64,000 bases of DNA, taken from contig CAVQBG010000008.1 in NCBI GenBank assembly GCA_963710625.1, positions 248,001 to 312,000 on the forward strand, in the 5' to 3' direction. A model generated the notes under the pieces. That model saw nothing but the letters and a program-made list of their open reading frames with translations, did not search any database and was not told the DNA's origin. Both the position numbers and the translations under genes were made by a program. The stretch is from Sva-07 sp963710625. Its GTDB lineage: Bacteria; Actinomycetota; Acidimicrobiia; Acidimicrobiales; Ilumatobacteraceae. The first letter of the stretch is position 1. The number at the start of each line of letters is the position of its first letter. This document shows, one piece after another, positions 16,606 through 24,146 of the stretch.

Positions 16606-17307
16606 TCAGATCAGCGGTGCGGCCGCGGTGCTGAAGGTCGGGGACAGGTGGGAGGTGTCGTTCCAGCATCGAACCACCCAGCGGTCACGCTCGACCACGA
16701 CGTGCGAGATCGATGCGTTGTCGGCACCGGTGAACGCGAAGCCGCTCGAGCCGGTGGCGATGTTGATCACCTCGCCGATCACTCCCCCGTGCACCACGGC
16801 GACGACCAGTTCGTCCGGGTGCGCGGACGCGATGCGCTCGATGCCGCGTTGGACCCGGTTGCGAAACTGGTGCGCAGGCTCGCCACCCGGGATGACGTCC
16901 CAGCGCTGCTCGACGTACATCAACTGCGCGATCGGGTCGCCGTCAGCGATGCGCTTGCGGAACTCGCCGCCCTCCCAGTCGCCGAGGAACACCTCACGCA
17001 GGTCGGCCGCCACGATCGGCGTGAGCCCCAGCCGTTCGACGAGCGGGGCGGCGGTCTGCACCGTGCGCTGCAGCGTCGTGACGTACACGGCGGCGATGCG
17101 TTCACCGGTGTCGATCAGCCGCTGAGCAGCGAGTTGCGCCTGCTCCACGCCCGATGGCGCGAGCGGCGGGTCACCGTGGCCACCGACGAGCGGGAACGAC
17201 TCGCCCTCCACGTGGGGGGCCGACTCGCCGTGACGCACCAGCAGGATCTCGGTGGCACCCGGCGGCGGGGCGAATCGCGATTGGGGAAACGTGCGGGTCT
17301 CGCTCAC
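16606..17307 (-). CDS. Histidine phosphatase family protein
   Basis: A 233-residue phosphoglycerate-mutase-like phosphatase. The RHG motif (ILLVRHGES, residues about 21-29) carries the phosphorylated histidine; a second His occurs in VAVVHGGVIGEV, with Arg in TTLQRTVQTAAPL and Glu in LREVFLGDWEGG completing the active site. The substrate of such enzymes ranges from sugar phosphates to nucleotides and cannot be told here. The GTG start at 17307 is supported by TAGGTT six bases before it, the leaderless pattern. It is divergent from the fatty-acid hydroxylase with a large composite dyad between them. Confidence 0.88.
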   Translation of the reverse strand: MSETRTFPQSRFAPPPGATEILLVRHGESAPHVEGESFPLVGGHGDPPLAPSGVEQAQLAAQRLIDTGERIAAVYVTTLQRTVQTAAPLVERLGLTPIVAADLREVFLGDWEGGEFRKRIADGDPIAQLMYVEQRWDVIPGGEPAHQFRNRVQRGIERIASAHPDELVVAVVHGGVIGEVINIATGSSGFAFTGADNASISHVVVERDRWVVRCWNDTSHLSPTFSTAAAPLI

Positions 17308-17336
17308 GATGCGAACCTACCCGCCGGCGACCACCC

Positions 17337-17392
17337 ATCGTTTGCGTCGGGTTCTCGGTGGACCGCTCCACCGAAGGCGCCGCGCAAACGAT
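17337..17392. promoter_or_regulatory. Composite inverted repeat in a divergent promoter region
   Basis: An outer pair ATCGTTTGCG (17337-17346) / CGCAAACGAT (17383-17392) encloses an inner pair TCGGTGGA (17355-17362) / TCCACCGA (17367-17374). The element lies between the histidine phosphatase and the fatty-acid hydroxylase, ending 18 bases before the latter's GTG. It may be a double operator or a cruciform; it is not a terminator by position. Confidence 0.6.
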
Positions 17393-17410
17393 CGGTGCCA
17401 GACTGATCGG

Positions 17411-18328
17411 GTGAAGACGCTCAACTCCCGGCCGATCGACACGGTCGATCTGCTGTCGCTTCCGGCATTCGTCGGCACGATGCTGTGGGAGTCGCGCGTG
17501 CTGGCGCGCCGGGATCTGCGCGAGTTCGGCGACCTCGACGACGCGACCCCGGAGGAGTTGGCCGACCCGAGCCTGCCCGCCGATCCGCTGGTGCCGGTCG
17601 GCTACGAACGACGCGACACCGCAGCGAGCCTGACGATGCTCGTCGGGAACGTCGCGGTGAACCTGGCGATCGCCGGCGGCATCGCCGCGATGAATCGATT
17701 CGTGTTCAAACGCCGCATCGCCGACCTGGGAGCCACCAGGTGGTCGCTGCCGGTGGCGCTGGTCGCCTGGGACTTCCTCTACTACTGGGACCACCGGTGG
17801 ATGCACGAGGTGAGGCTGTTCTGGGCGAACCACGTCAGCCATCACTCGTCCGAGCGGTACAACCTGTCGACCGCGCTGCGTCAGCCCTGGTCCGGGCTCC
17901 TCACGTCGTGGGTGTTCCTGCCGATGCCGCTGCTCGGCATCCCGGCCCACCACGTGATCAAAGCGGGCCAGATCAACCTGCTGTACCAGTACTGGATCCA
18001 CACGGAAGCCATCGACAAGCTGCCCTCGCCGATCGAGACGGTCTTCAACACGCCCTCACATCACCGCGTGCACCATGGCGCCAACCCGCAGTACCTCGAC
18101 AAGAACTACGGGGGGGTCCTCATCCTGTGGGACAAGCTGTTCGGCACGTTCGAGCCCGAAGTCCGCCGGATCAAGTACGGCCTCACCGAGAACATCCGCA
18201 CCTACAACCCGGTCCGCATCGCCTACCACGAGTTCGCCGACATCGCCCGCGACGTCCGCCGAGCCACGACCTGGCGCGATCGTTTCGGCTACGTCTTCCG
18301 CGGCCCTGGCTGGCAACCCGCCGCCTGA
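17411..18328 (+). CDS. Sterol desaturase / fatty-acid hydroxylase superfamily protein
   Basis: A 305-residue membrane di-iron enzyme. Three histidine boxes are visible: DHRWMHE, HVSHHSSE and HHRVHHG, in the order and spacing of the fatty-acid hydroxylase superfamily, between hydrophobic helices (ASLTMLVGNVAVNLAIAGGIAA; WSLPVALVAWDFLYYW). It probably uses O2 to hydroxylate or desaturate a lipid in the membrane. The GTG start at 17411 follows the composite dyad. It is followed 45 bases later by an SDR gene on the same strand that has its own -10-like element. Confidence 0.88.
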   Translation: MKTLNSRPIDTVDLLSLPAFVGTMLWESRVLARRDLREFGDLDDATPEELADPSLPADPLVPVGYERRDTAASLTMLVGNVAVNLAIAGGIAAMNRFVFKRRIADLGATRWSLPVALVAWDFLYYWDHRWMHEVRLFWANHVSHHSSERYNLSTALRQPWSGLLTSWVFLPMPLLGIPAHHVIKAGQINLLYQYWIHTEAIDKLPSPIETVFNTPSHHRVHHGANPQYLDKNYGGVLILWDKLFGTFEPEVRRIKYGLTENIRTYNPVRIAYHEFADIARDVRRATTWRDRFGYVFRGPGWQPAA

Positions 18329-18373
18329 CTGCTGGCGCCGGCACCGGTGAGGTGCTGGGCGTAGGGTGACCGG

Positions 18374-19228
18374 ATGAAGCACTTCGGGGGGAGGGTGGCC
18401 GCGATCACCGGCAGCGGGTCCGGGATCGGACGGGCGCTCGCACTCGAGTTGGCAGCCAAGGGCTGCCACGTCGCGTTGTCCGACGTCGACGACGAAGGGC
18501 TCGCCGAGACCGTGGTCCTGGTCGAGCAGACCGCACGGACGGCGCGGATCAAGGTGAGTGCAGCGCACGTCGACGTCGCGGACCGCGACGCCGTCGAGTC
18601 GTGGGCCACCGAGGCGGCCGCCGAGTTCGGCCAGGTCAATCTCGTCTTCAACAACGCCGGCGTCGCGTTGTCGGCGAACGTGACGGCGATGAGCTACGAC
18701 AGCTTCCGCTGGCTGATGGACATCAACTTCTGGGGTGTCGTCAACGGCACGCTCGCGTTCCTCCCCCACCTCCGGGCGTCCGGCGACGGCCACGTGGTCA
18801 ACATCTCCAGCGTCTTCGGGCTGCTCGGCATCCCGAGCCAGTCGGCGTACAACTCGGCGAAGTTCGCCGTTCGGGGCTTCACCGACGCGCTACGGACCGA
18901 GCTCGACATCGAGCGGTGCGGCGTGTCGGCCACCACCATCCATCCGGGTGGCATCCGCACCAACATCGCCCGAAATGCCCGGTTCGAGTTCGCCGAGCAC
19001 GAGGAGGCCATCGATGCCGAACAGGCGGCTGTCGACTTCGAGAGGCTCACCCGCACCACGCCCGAGAAGGCTGCGCAGCTGATCATCGGCGCGGTCGAGA
19101 AGAACAAGCGCCGTGCCCTGATCGGCCCCGACGCCCACCTGTTCGACGCCGCGGCCCGTCTCTCTCCCCGTGGCTCCCAGTGGGCCCTCGGCAAGCTGAT
19201 CGCCCGTGGCAACTCGACGATCGTGTGA
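18374..19228 (+). CDS. SDR family oxidoreductase
   Basis: A 284-residue classical short-chain dehydrogenase. It has the cofactor loop TGSGSGIG, the structural NNAG motif (VFNNAGVAL), catalytic Ser in NISSVFGL and YNSAK with the catalytic Tyr and Lys. Asp in ALSDVDDEG after the second strand favours NAD over NADP. The C-terminus (KNKRRALIGPDAHLFDAAARLSPRGSQWALGKLI) resembles SDRs acting on lipophilic alcohols. TAGGGT lies six bases before the ATG. A perfect 31-base palindrome begins two bases past the stop. Confidence 0.9.
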   Translation: MKHFGGRVAAITGSGSGIGRALALELAAKGCHVALSDVDDEGLAETVVLVEQTARTARIKVSAAHVDVADRDAVESWATEAAAEFGQVNLVFNNAGVALSANVTAMSYDSFRWLMDINFWGVVNGTLAFLPHLRASGDGHVVNISSVFGLLGIPSQSAYNSAKFAVRGFTDALRTELDIERCGVSATTIHPGGIRTNIARNARFEFAEHEEAIDAEQAAVDFERLTRTTPEKAAQLIIGAVEKNKRRALIGPDAHLFDAAARLSPRGSQWALGKLIARGNSTIV

Positions 19229-19230
19229 GT

Positions 19231-19261
19231 GTGACGCCAGGGGTCAGACCCCTGGCGTCAC
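19231..19261. terminator. Perfect 31-base palindrome (REP-like, GGGGTCAGACCCC core)
   Basis: Arms 19231-19245 and 19247-19261 (GTGACGCCAGGGGTC and complement) pair completely around one base. It stands between the convergent SDR and CorA genes, so it can serve both as terminator. Its core recurs at 28741 and 28791, and in altered form at 21861 and 33634. Confidence 0.85.
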
Positions 19262-19271
19262 AACCCGGCAT

Positions 19272-20240
19272 TCAGAGCCAGCCGGACTTCTTGAACTGGC
19301 GGTACAGCAACGCGACGGCGATCGCCGTGAAGCTGAGCACGAGGGGATAGCCGTACGCCCACTGCAGTTCCGGCATGTTGTCGAAGTTCATGCCGTAGAT
19401 GCCGGCGACCATCGTCGGCACCACCGCCATCGCGACCCAGGCCGAGATCTTGCGCATGTCGTCGTTCTGGCGAACCGTGATCTGGGTGAGGCTGGCGGTG
19501 AGTGCCGCGTCGAGCAGCCCCGACAGCGAGTGGGCGCGAGTCACCGCTCGATCGAGCTGGTCCTCTGCCTCGTTGAGGTCGGCGAGCACGCCCGGATCCA
19601 TCTGCCGGCCGCGCACGCGGATGAGCCTCGCGAGCGGATCGTCGAGCGAGTCGATCGCCACCAGCATCCGACGCACCTCACGCTTCAGCTTGTACAGCCG
19701 TTGCACCGGCTGGCGGTGCGTCTCGGAGAACACATCGCGCTCGACCTCGACGACATCGTTCTCGAAGCCGTCGAGCGCGGGGCCATAGTCGTCGATCACG
19801 AGGCCGATGACCGCGGCCACCACCGCGGGCGGCCCGAGGCGCAGCCGGTCGGGATCGCCCTCGAGCGAAGCTCGCACCGACGCCAACTGGCTCGCCTGAC
19901 CGTGGCGGATCGAGATCACCGCCCGCGGGGTGACCAGCAATGTCATCTCGCCGAGCGCGATCGTCTCGTTGCGGTCCTCGTAGGCCGCAGTGCGCAGAAC
20001 GATCTGCACCGTGGAGCCCTCCACGGTGAGCACCGGGCGACGGTGGGGTGTGAGCACCTCCAGTGCTGAGACACCCGTGACGTCGAGCGCGTCGAGACCA
20101 CGCTGCAACTCGGCCTCGTCGGGCATGCGCAACCCGAGCCACACGAAGCCATCGCCGACGACGGGGTCATCGATCGTCATCGTGTCGGGGTCGAAGTCGC
20201 GCCGGCACCCGTCGACGTAGACAGCACAGTCGATTCTCAC
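19272..20240 (-). CDS. corA: CorA family magnesium transporter
   Basis: A 322-residue CorA-type channel. The long cytoplasmic domain includes LYKLKREVRRMLVAIDSLDDPLARLI and the long stalk helix. At the C-terminus are two membrane helices with the diagnostic YGMNFDNMPEL loop (the GMN selectivity motif) between them and a basic tail (RQFKKSGWL). It would move Mg2+ (or Co2+/Ni2+) into the cell as a pentamer. The GTG start at 20240 gives the usual N-terminus; the longer in-frame stretch upstream is arginine-rich shadow sequence. Confidence 0.93.
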   Translation of the reverse strand: MRIDCAVYVDGCRRDFDPDTMTIDDPVVGDGFVWLGLRMPDEAELQRGLDALDVTGVSALEVLTPHRRPVLTVEGSTVQIVLRTAAYEDRNETIALGEMTLLVTPRAVISIRHGQASQLASVRASLEGDPDRLRLGPPAVVAAVIGLVIDDYGPALDGFENDVVEVERDVFSETHRQPVQRLYKLKREVRRMLVAIDSLDDPLARLIRVRGRQMDPGVLADLNEAEDQLDRAVTRAHSLSGLLDAALTASLTQITVRQNDDMRKISAWVAMAVVPTMVAGIYGMNFDNMPELQWAYGYPLVLSFTAIAVALLYRQFKKSGWL

Positions 20241-20344
20241 GGGTACAGCATCGCCGATGTCACGGTCGACGCTCGACACTGCTCGGCGGACGCGACGCTC
20301 TGCGGTAACAGGAATGTCGGGCCGGTCGGCAAGCATGGTGAGCG

Positions 20345-21862
20345 ATGACCCAGACCGAAAGCACCACCACAGCGTCGTCGGGCACGGCCACCGAGCACTT
20401 CGACGTGCTGATCGTCGGTGCCGGCATCTCCGGCGTCGGCGCCGCCTACCACCTGCAGCACCAGTACCCCGAGAAGTCGTTCGTCGTGCTCGAGAAGTTC
20501 GCCAGCTTCGGTGGCACGTGGCTGACACACACCTATCCCGGCATCCGTTCCGACAGCGACCTCTACACGTTCGGCTACCGCTTCAAGCCATGGGTCGGCC
20601 CACCGATCGCCACCGCCGCCGAGATCCTGTCGTACATGGGCGAGGTGATCGACGAGAACGACCTCGGTCGGCACATCCGCTACCACCACGCGATCGCCTC
20701 GGCCGAGTGGTCGAGCGACGACAACACGTGGACGCTGCACGGGACCCGTACCGACTCCGACACGGGCGATGCGACGCCGATCACGTTCACGACGAGCTTC
20801 CTCTGGATGTGCCAGGGCTACTACCGCCACGAGAAGGGCTACACCCCGGACTGGCCCGGCATGGACGACTTCGACGGCGAGATCGTCCATCCCCAGACCT
20901 GGCCGAGCGACATCGACCTGTCCGGCAAGCAGGTGCTCGTGATCGGCTCCGGCGCCACGGCGGCGACCCTCGTCCCTGCGATCGCCGACGAGTGCGAGCA
21001 CGTCACGATGCTCCAGCGCTCGCCGACGTACTTCTTCTCCCGGCCCAACGTCAACGAGGTCGCCGACATGCTCCGCGACCTCGACATCCCCGAGGAGTGG
21101 ACGCACGAGATCGTCCGGAGAAAGGCACTCAAGGACGGCGACGAGATCGCCCGGATGTCGTTCGAGCACCCGGAGATGGTGCGAGAGGAACTGATCGGCC
21201 TCGTCCGCGCCGAGCTCCCCGAGGGATACGACGTCGAGACCCACTTCACTCCGAGATATCTGCCGTGGCGACAGCGCATCGCGATGGTGCCCGACGGCGA
21301 TCTGTTCAAAGGGATCTGCAGCGGCAAGGCATCGGTGGTGACCGACGAGATCGAGACGTTCAACGACAAGGGGATCCTCACCAAGTCCGGCGAACAACTG
21401 AGCGCCGACGTGATCATCACCGCGACGGGATTCGACCTCAGCGTGCTCGGCGACATCCAGTTCACCGTCGACGGCGAGCCGGTCAACTACGCCGACACGA
21501 TCACGTACCGCGGGATGATGTTCACCGGCGTACCCAACATGGTGTGGGTGTTCGGCTACTTCCGGGCGAGCTGGACCCTGCGTGCCGACCTGATCGGCGA
21601 CTGGGTCTGCCGCCTGCTGCACCACATGGACGAACTCGGCGTACAGAAGGTCACTCCGCAGCTGCGCCCGGAGGATGCCGACATGCAACTCGGCTCGTGG
21701 ATCGACCCGGAGAACTTCAACCCCGGGTACCTGATGCGCAGCCAGCACCTGATGCCCAAACGCGGCGACAAGCCCGAGTGGCAGCACACGCAGGACTACA
21801 TGGCCGAGAAGGACACCCTGCCGGTCGCCGACCTCGACGACGGCTGCCTGTACTACGAGTGA
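20345..21862 (+). CDS. Flavin-containing Baeyer-Villiger monooxygenase (EthA-like)
   Basis: A 505-residue FAD/NADPH monooxygenase. The FAD loop is GAGISG (residues 25-30), followed by FGGTWLTHTYPGIRSDSDLYTFGY. The Baeyer-Villiger fingerprint FDGEIVHPQTWP (residues 176-187, FxGxxxHxxxWP) and a second nucleotide loop GSGATA near residue 201 are present. Such enzymes insert oxygen next to ketones or oxidise sulfides, and EthA homologues activate thioamide drugs. The stop codon overlaps a 14-bp-stem hairpin. The next gene, an oxidoreductase, starts 39 bases later. Confidence 0.92.
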   Translation: MTQTESTTTASSGTATEHFDVLIVGAGISGVGAAYHLQHQYPEKSFVVLEKFASFGGTWLTHTYPGIRSDSDLYTFGYRFKPWVGPPIATAAEILSYMGEVIDENDLGRHIRYHHAIASAEWSSDDNTWTLHGTRTDSDTGDATPITFTTSFLWMCQGYYRHEKGYTPDWPGMDDFDGEIVHPQTWPSDIDLSGKQVLVIGSGATAATLVPAIADECEHVTMLQRSPTYFFSRPNVNEVADMLRDLDIPEEWTHEIVRRKALKDGDEIARMSFEHPEMVREELIGLVRAELPEGYDVETHFTPRYLPWRQRIAMVPDGDLFKGICSGKASVVTDEIETFNDKGILTKSGEQLSADVIITATGFDLSVLGDIQFTVDGEPVNYADTITYRGMMFTGVPNMVWVFGYFRASWTLRADLIGDWVCRLLHHMDELGVQKVTPQLRPEDADMQLGSWIDPENFNPGYLMRSQHLMPKRGDKPEWQHTQDYMAEKDTLPVADLDDGCLYYE

Positions 21863-21893
21863 TTGCAGCAGGGGCCTGACCCCTGCTGCAATC
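21861..21893 (+). terminator. 14-bp-stem hairpin (REP-like), overlapping the BVMO stop codon
   Basis: GATTGCAGCAGGGG (21861-21874) pairs with 21880-21893 around CCTGA. Its first two bases belong to the stop codon. The left arm recurs truncated at 28729-28740, and the core GGGG-CCTGA-CCCC resembles the GGGGTCAGACCCC elements elsewhere. Confidence 0.75.
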
Positions 21894-21901
21894 ATGCAGT
21901 G

Positions 21902-22954
21902 ATGACGATTCGGGTGGGGTTCTACGGGACGGGCTTCATCTCCCGGACCCACAACTGGTTCCTCAAGCACGCGACGGTCGACCACCGCATCGTCGCTGTG
22001 CACGATCCGGCCACCGAGCGAGCACAGGCGTTCGCGGATCGTGTCGGTGCCGATGTCGTCGGCGAGGACGAGTTGCTCGACCGTGTCGACGCGGTGTTCG
22101 TCACGACGTGGACATCGGAACACGCACGGCTCGTCGCGCACGCCGCCGAGCGGGGCCTCGCGGTGTTCAGCGAGAAGCCGCTCGCGGTCGACGCGACGAT
22201 CGCACGATCGATGGTCGAATCCGTGGAGGCGGCAGGCGTCGTCAACCAGGTCGGGCTAGTCCTGCGATTCGAGCCCCAGTTCATCCACACCCGCACACTG
22301 CTCGCCGACCCGCGGGCCGGACGCATGCTCGCCGTGTCGTTCCGCGACGACCAGTTCATCCCGATCCAGAGCCACTACGGCTCGACGTGGCGCATCGACC
22401 CGGCGAGGTGTGGCCGGGGCACGTTGCTCGAACACTCGATCCACGACGTCGACATCCTGCAGTGGCTCGCCGGCCCGGTCGACAGGGTGAGCGGAGTGGT
22501 GCGCGAGGTCCACGGCCATCCGCTCATCGACGACGTGGCGATGGCTCGACTCGAGTTCGCGAACGGTGCCGTCGCGGCGCTCACCTCGATCTGGCACGAC
22601 ATGGTCAACCGCCCGAGCCTCCGCTACATCGAGGTGTTCTGCGAGAACCTCTACGTTCGCCTCGACGGCACTCCCGAAGGCGAACTCGTGTGGCAGTTCA
22701 CCGGCGAGGACACCCGATCGCTGCAAGGGGAAGCACTCGCAGCCGCCTGCGTCGAGGCCGGTCGGGCCGATGCGGGCGACCTCGTGCTCGTCGCGGGCGG
22801 AGCGATGTTCAACCCGCTCAACGCGTTCCTCGCCGCGATCCGCGACGGTCGCTCCTCGCCACTGCCGATGAGCGAAGCGCTCCCCGCCCACCAGCTCGTC
22901 GATGCGATCTACACCTCCGCCGACCAGGGCGGTGCGGTCGTGCCCACGACCTGA
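21902..22954 (+). CDS. Gfo/Idh/MocA family oxidoreductase
   Basis: A 350-residue NAD(P)-dependent sugar-type oxidoreductase. The N-terminal Rossmann domain shows IRVGFYGTGFISRTHNWFL, the VFVTTWTSEHARL segment and the family motif EKPLAV (Lys-Pro of the active site). The C-terminal domain has HSIHDVDILQWLAGPV with catalytic-type Asp and His. Substrates in the family are inositols, sugars and their amino or phosphate derivatives. The ATG at 21902 follows a hairpin; a GTG three bases earlier is also possible. Confidence 0.88.
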   Translation: MTIRVGFYGTGFISRTHNWFLKHATVDHRIVAVHDPATERAQAFADRVGADVVGEDELLDRVDAVFVTTWTSEHARLVAHAAERGLAVFSEKPLAVDATIARSMVESVEAAGVVNQVGLVLRFEPQFIHTRTLLADPRAGRMLAVSFRDDQFIPIQSHYGSTWRIDPARCGRGTLLEHSIHDVDILQWLAGPVDRVSGVVREVHGHPLIDDVAMARLEFANGAVAALTSIWHDMVNRPSLRYIEVFCENLYVRLDGTPEGELVWQFTGEDTRSLQGEALAAACVEAGRADAGDLVLVAGGAMFNPLNAFLAAIRDGRSSPLPMSEALPAHQLVDAIYTSADQGGAVVPTT

Positions 22955-23018
22955 CGATCAGTACGACTGGTCGAGAGGCGCCGACGTCGGCACAGCAGCG
23001 GTCCGGTCCGGCTGCGGT

Positions 23019-23780
23019 TCAGGCGAACATCCGAGACAGGATGCCGGCCGAATAGTGCTGCGCGAACGCGTCCAGGAAAGCCGGGAAGTCGAGCGACGCG
23101 GTGCCGCTCGCCAGATCCGAGATCGACCGGATCACGCACAACGGAACGTCACCGTGCTCGAGACACACCTGCGCAACCGCCGCACCCTCCATGTCGACGC
23201 ACAGCGCGCCAGGTGTGCGGGCTCGCACGATGGCTTTCATGTCGCCCCCGATGAACTCGTCGCCCGTTGCGATCTGTCCGACGTGGACCCTCGGTCGGTC
23301 GACCCCGAGTTCGGCTCGCCGTTCGAGATCGACGATCGTGTCGATCTCGTCGGCGAAGGAGCGAGAGGCCGCCGTCGCAACGGCGGTCAACGCTGCGTCG
23401 GTCGGGATCTCGACGACACCGGACAGCGGGATCTCACCGCGGGCGAACATCTCCGGTGGACCCTGCAGGTCGTGTTGGATCAGGTCGGTCGCCACCACGA
23501 CGTCGCCGATCCGGAGGTCGTCGGCGAGCGCACCGGCGATGCCCGTGAAGATGATCGCATCGACGTCGAAGTCCCGGATCAACGTCGTGGCGGTGATCGC
23601 CGCAGCAACCTTGCCGATGCGCGATTGCACGAGCGTGACCCGCTGGCCACCCAGCCGACCCTCGTGGAAGCGTCGTCCGACCCGCTCGGTGATCGTCTCG
23701 TCGGCGAGCAGTTCGTGGAGGCGCTGCACCTCCCCGGGCATCGCCCCGATCACACCGATGTGGGAGTGGGCGACGGCCAT
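23019..23780 (-). CDS. mtnN: 5'-methylthioadenosine/S-adenosylhomocysteine nucleosidase
   Basis: A 253-residue purine-phosphorylase-like enzyme. It shows IGVIGAMPGEVQRLHELL, IFTGIAGALADDLRIGDVVVATDLIQHD, ATGDEFI and the catalytic region LCVDMEGAAVAQVCLEHGDVPLCVIRSISD, where Glu of MEGAA and the Asp of SISD act in hydrolysis. It would split MTA or SAH to adenine and the thioribose part, recycling methylation by-products. TACGCT stands six bases before the ATG on the coding strand, a leaderless-type start. Convergent with the Gfo/Idh/MocA gene. Confidence 0.92.
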   Translation of the reverse strand: MAVAHSHIGVIGAMPGEVQRLHELLADETITERVGRRFHEGRLGGQRVTLVQSRIGKVAAAITATTLIRDFDVDAIIFTGIAGALADDLRIGDVVVATDLIQHDLQGPPEMFARGEIPLSGVVEIPTDAALTAVATAASRSFADEIDTIVDLERRAELGVDRPRVHVGQIATGDEFIGGDMKAIVRARTPGALCVDMEGAAVAQVCLEHGDVPLCVIRSISDLASGTASLDFPAFLDAFAQHYSAGILSRMFA

Positions 23781-23814
23781 CTCGGCAGCGTAGAGCCGGC
23801 CGACGCGACGGTGG

Positions 23815-24057
23815 TCAGCCGGTCGTCGACGGGGTACGACGCGATGCGGGCACCGAGCACGCCTTCATCGACTGGCCGAACAGCGGGTTGATCGGACAGA
23901 CCCCGAACAGGCCGGTGGCGATCGGCAGCAGTGCGAACACGGCGAGCACGGTCCCCAGCACGCCGCCGAGGAGGAGCCCGATCCCGATGAGCGCCACTCC
24001 GCCGATCGTCCGGATCCAGCGGCCGGTCGTCGTGTTCATGAACATGAGGAATCTCAT
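23815..24057 (-). CDS. DUF2892 (YgaP-type) small membrane protein
   Basis: An 80-residue protein with the pattern of the YgaP membrane domain: WIRTIGGVALIGIGLLLGGVLGTVLAVFALLPIATGLFGVCPINPLFG. The CPINPLFG motif at the end of the second helix is characteristic. These domains often accompany rhodaneses and sulfur-carrier proteins and are found under CstR/CsoR or ArsR-type control. The 20 residues after CPINPLFG, with a further Cys (MKACSVP), are unusual. A CsoR/CstR-like dyad ends 10 bases before its ATG. Confidence 0.85.
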   Translation of the reverse strand: MRFLMFMNTTTGRWIRTIGGVALIGIGLLLGGVLGTVLAVFALLPIATGLFGVCPINPLFGQSMKACSVPASRRTPSTTG

Positions 24058-24066
24058 GACCCGAGC

Positions 24067-24082
24067 ATACCCCCCGGGGTAT
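24067..24082. promoter_or_regulatory. CsoR/CstR-like operator
   Basis: ATACCCC-CC-GGGGTAT is a 7-bp inverted repeat with the ATACCCC/GGGGTAT arms expected for CsoR-family repressors that sense Cu(I) or persulfide. It lies 10 bases upstream of the DUF2892 start and about 60 bases from the divergent iron-importer gene. Confidence 0.65.
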
Positions 24083-24127
24083 CAATCTCCGCCCGCCGCG
24101 CATGTTGGCGAGTGTCCCGGGCCACTA

Positions 24128-24146
24128 TTAGGCTTGCCTAACTATG
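24128..24146 (+). promoter_or_regulatory. DtxR/IdeR-like iron box overlapping the importer start
   Basis: TTAGGCTTGCCTAACTATG matches 14 of 19 positions of the iron-box consensus TWAGGTWAGSCTWACCTWA as I recall it, with a clean TTAGGC/GCCTAA dyad. It covers the likely -10 (TAGGCT, 24129-24134) and the ATG itself at 24144, so iron-loaded repressor would shut the operon. Confidence 0.7.

Noticed and set aside
20237..22141. 634-residue open frame on the minus strand
   Set aside because: Shadow of the Baeyer-Villiger monooxygenase and the next gene; no motif.
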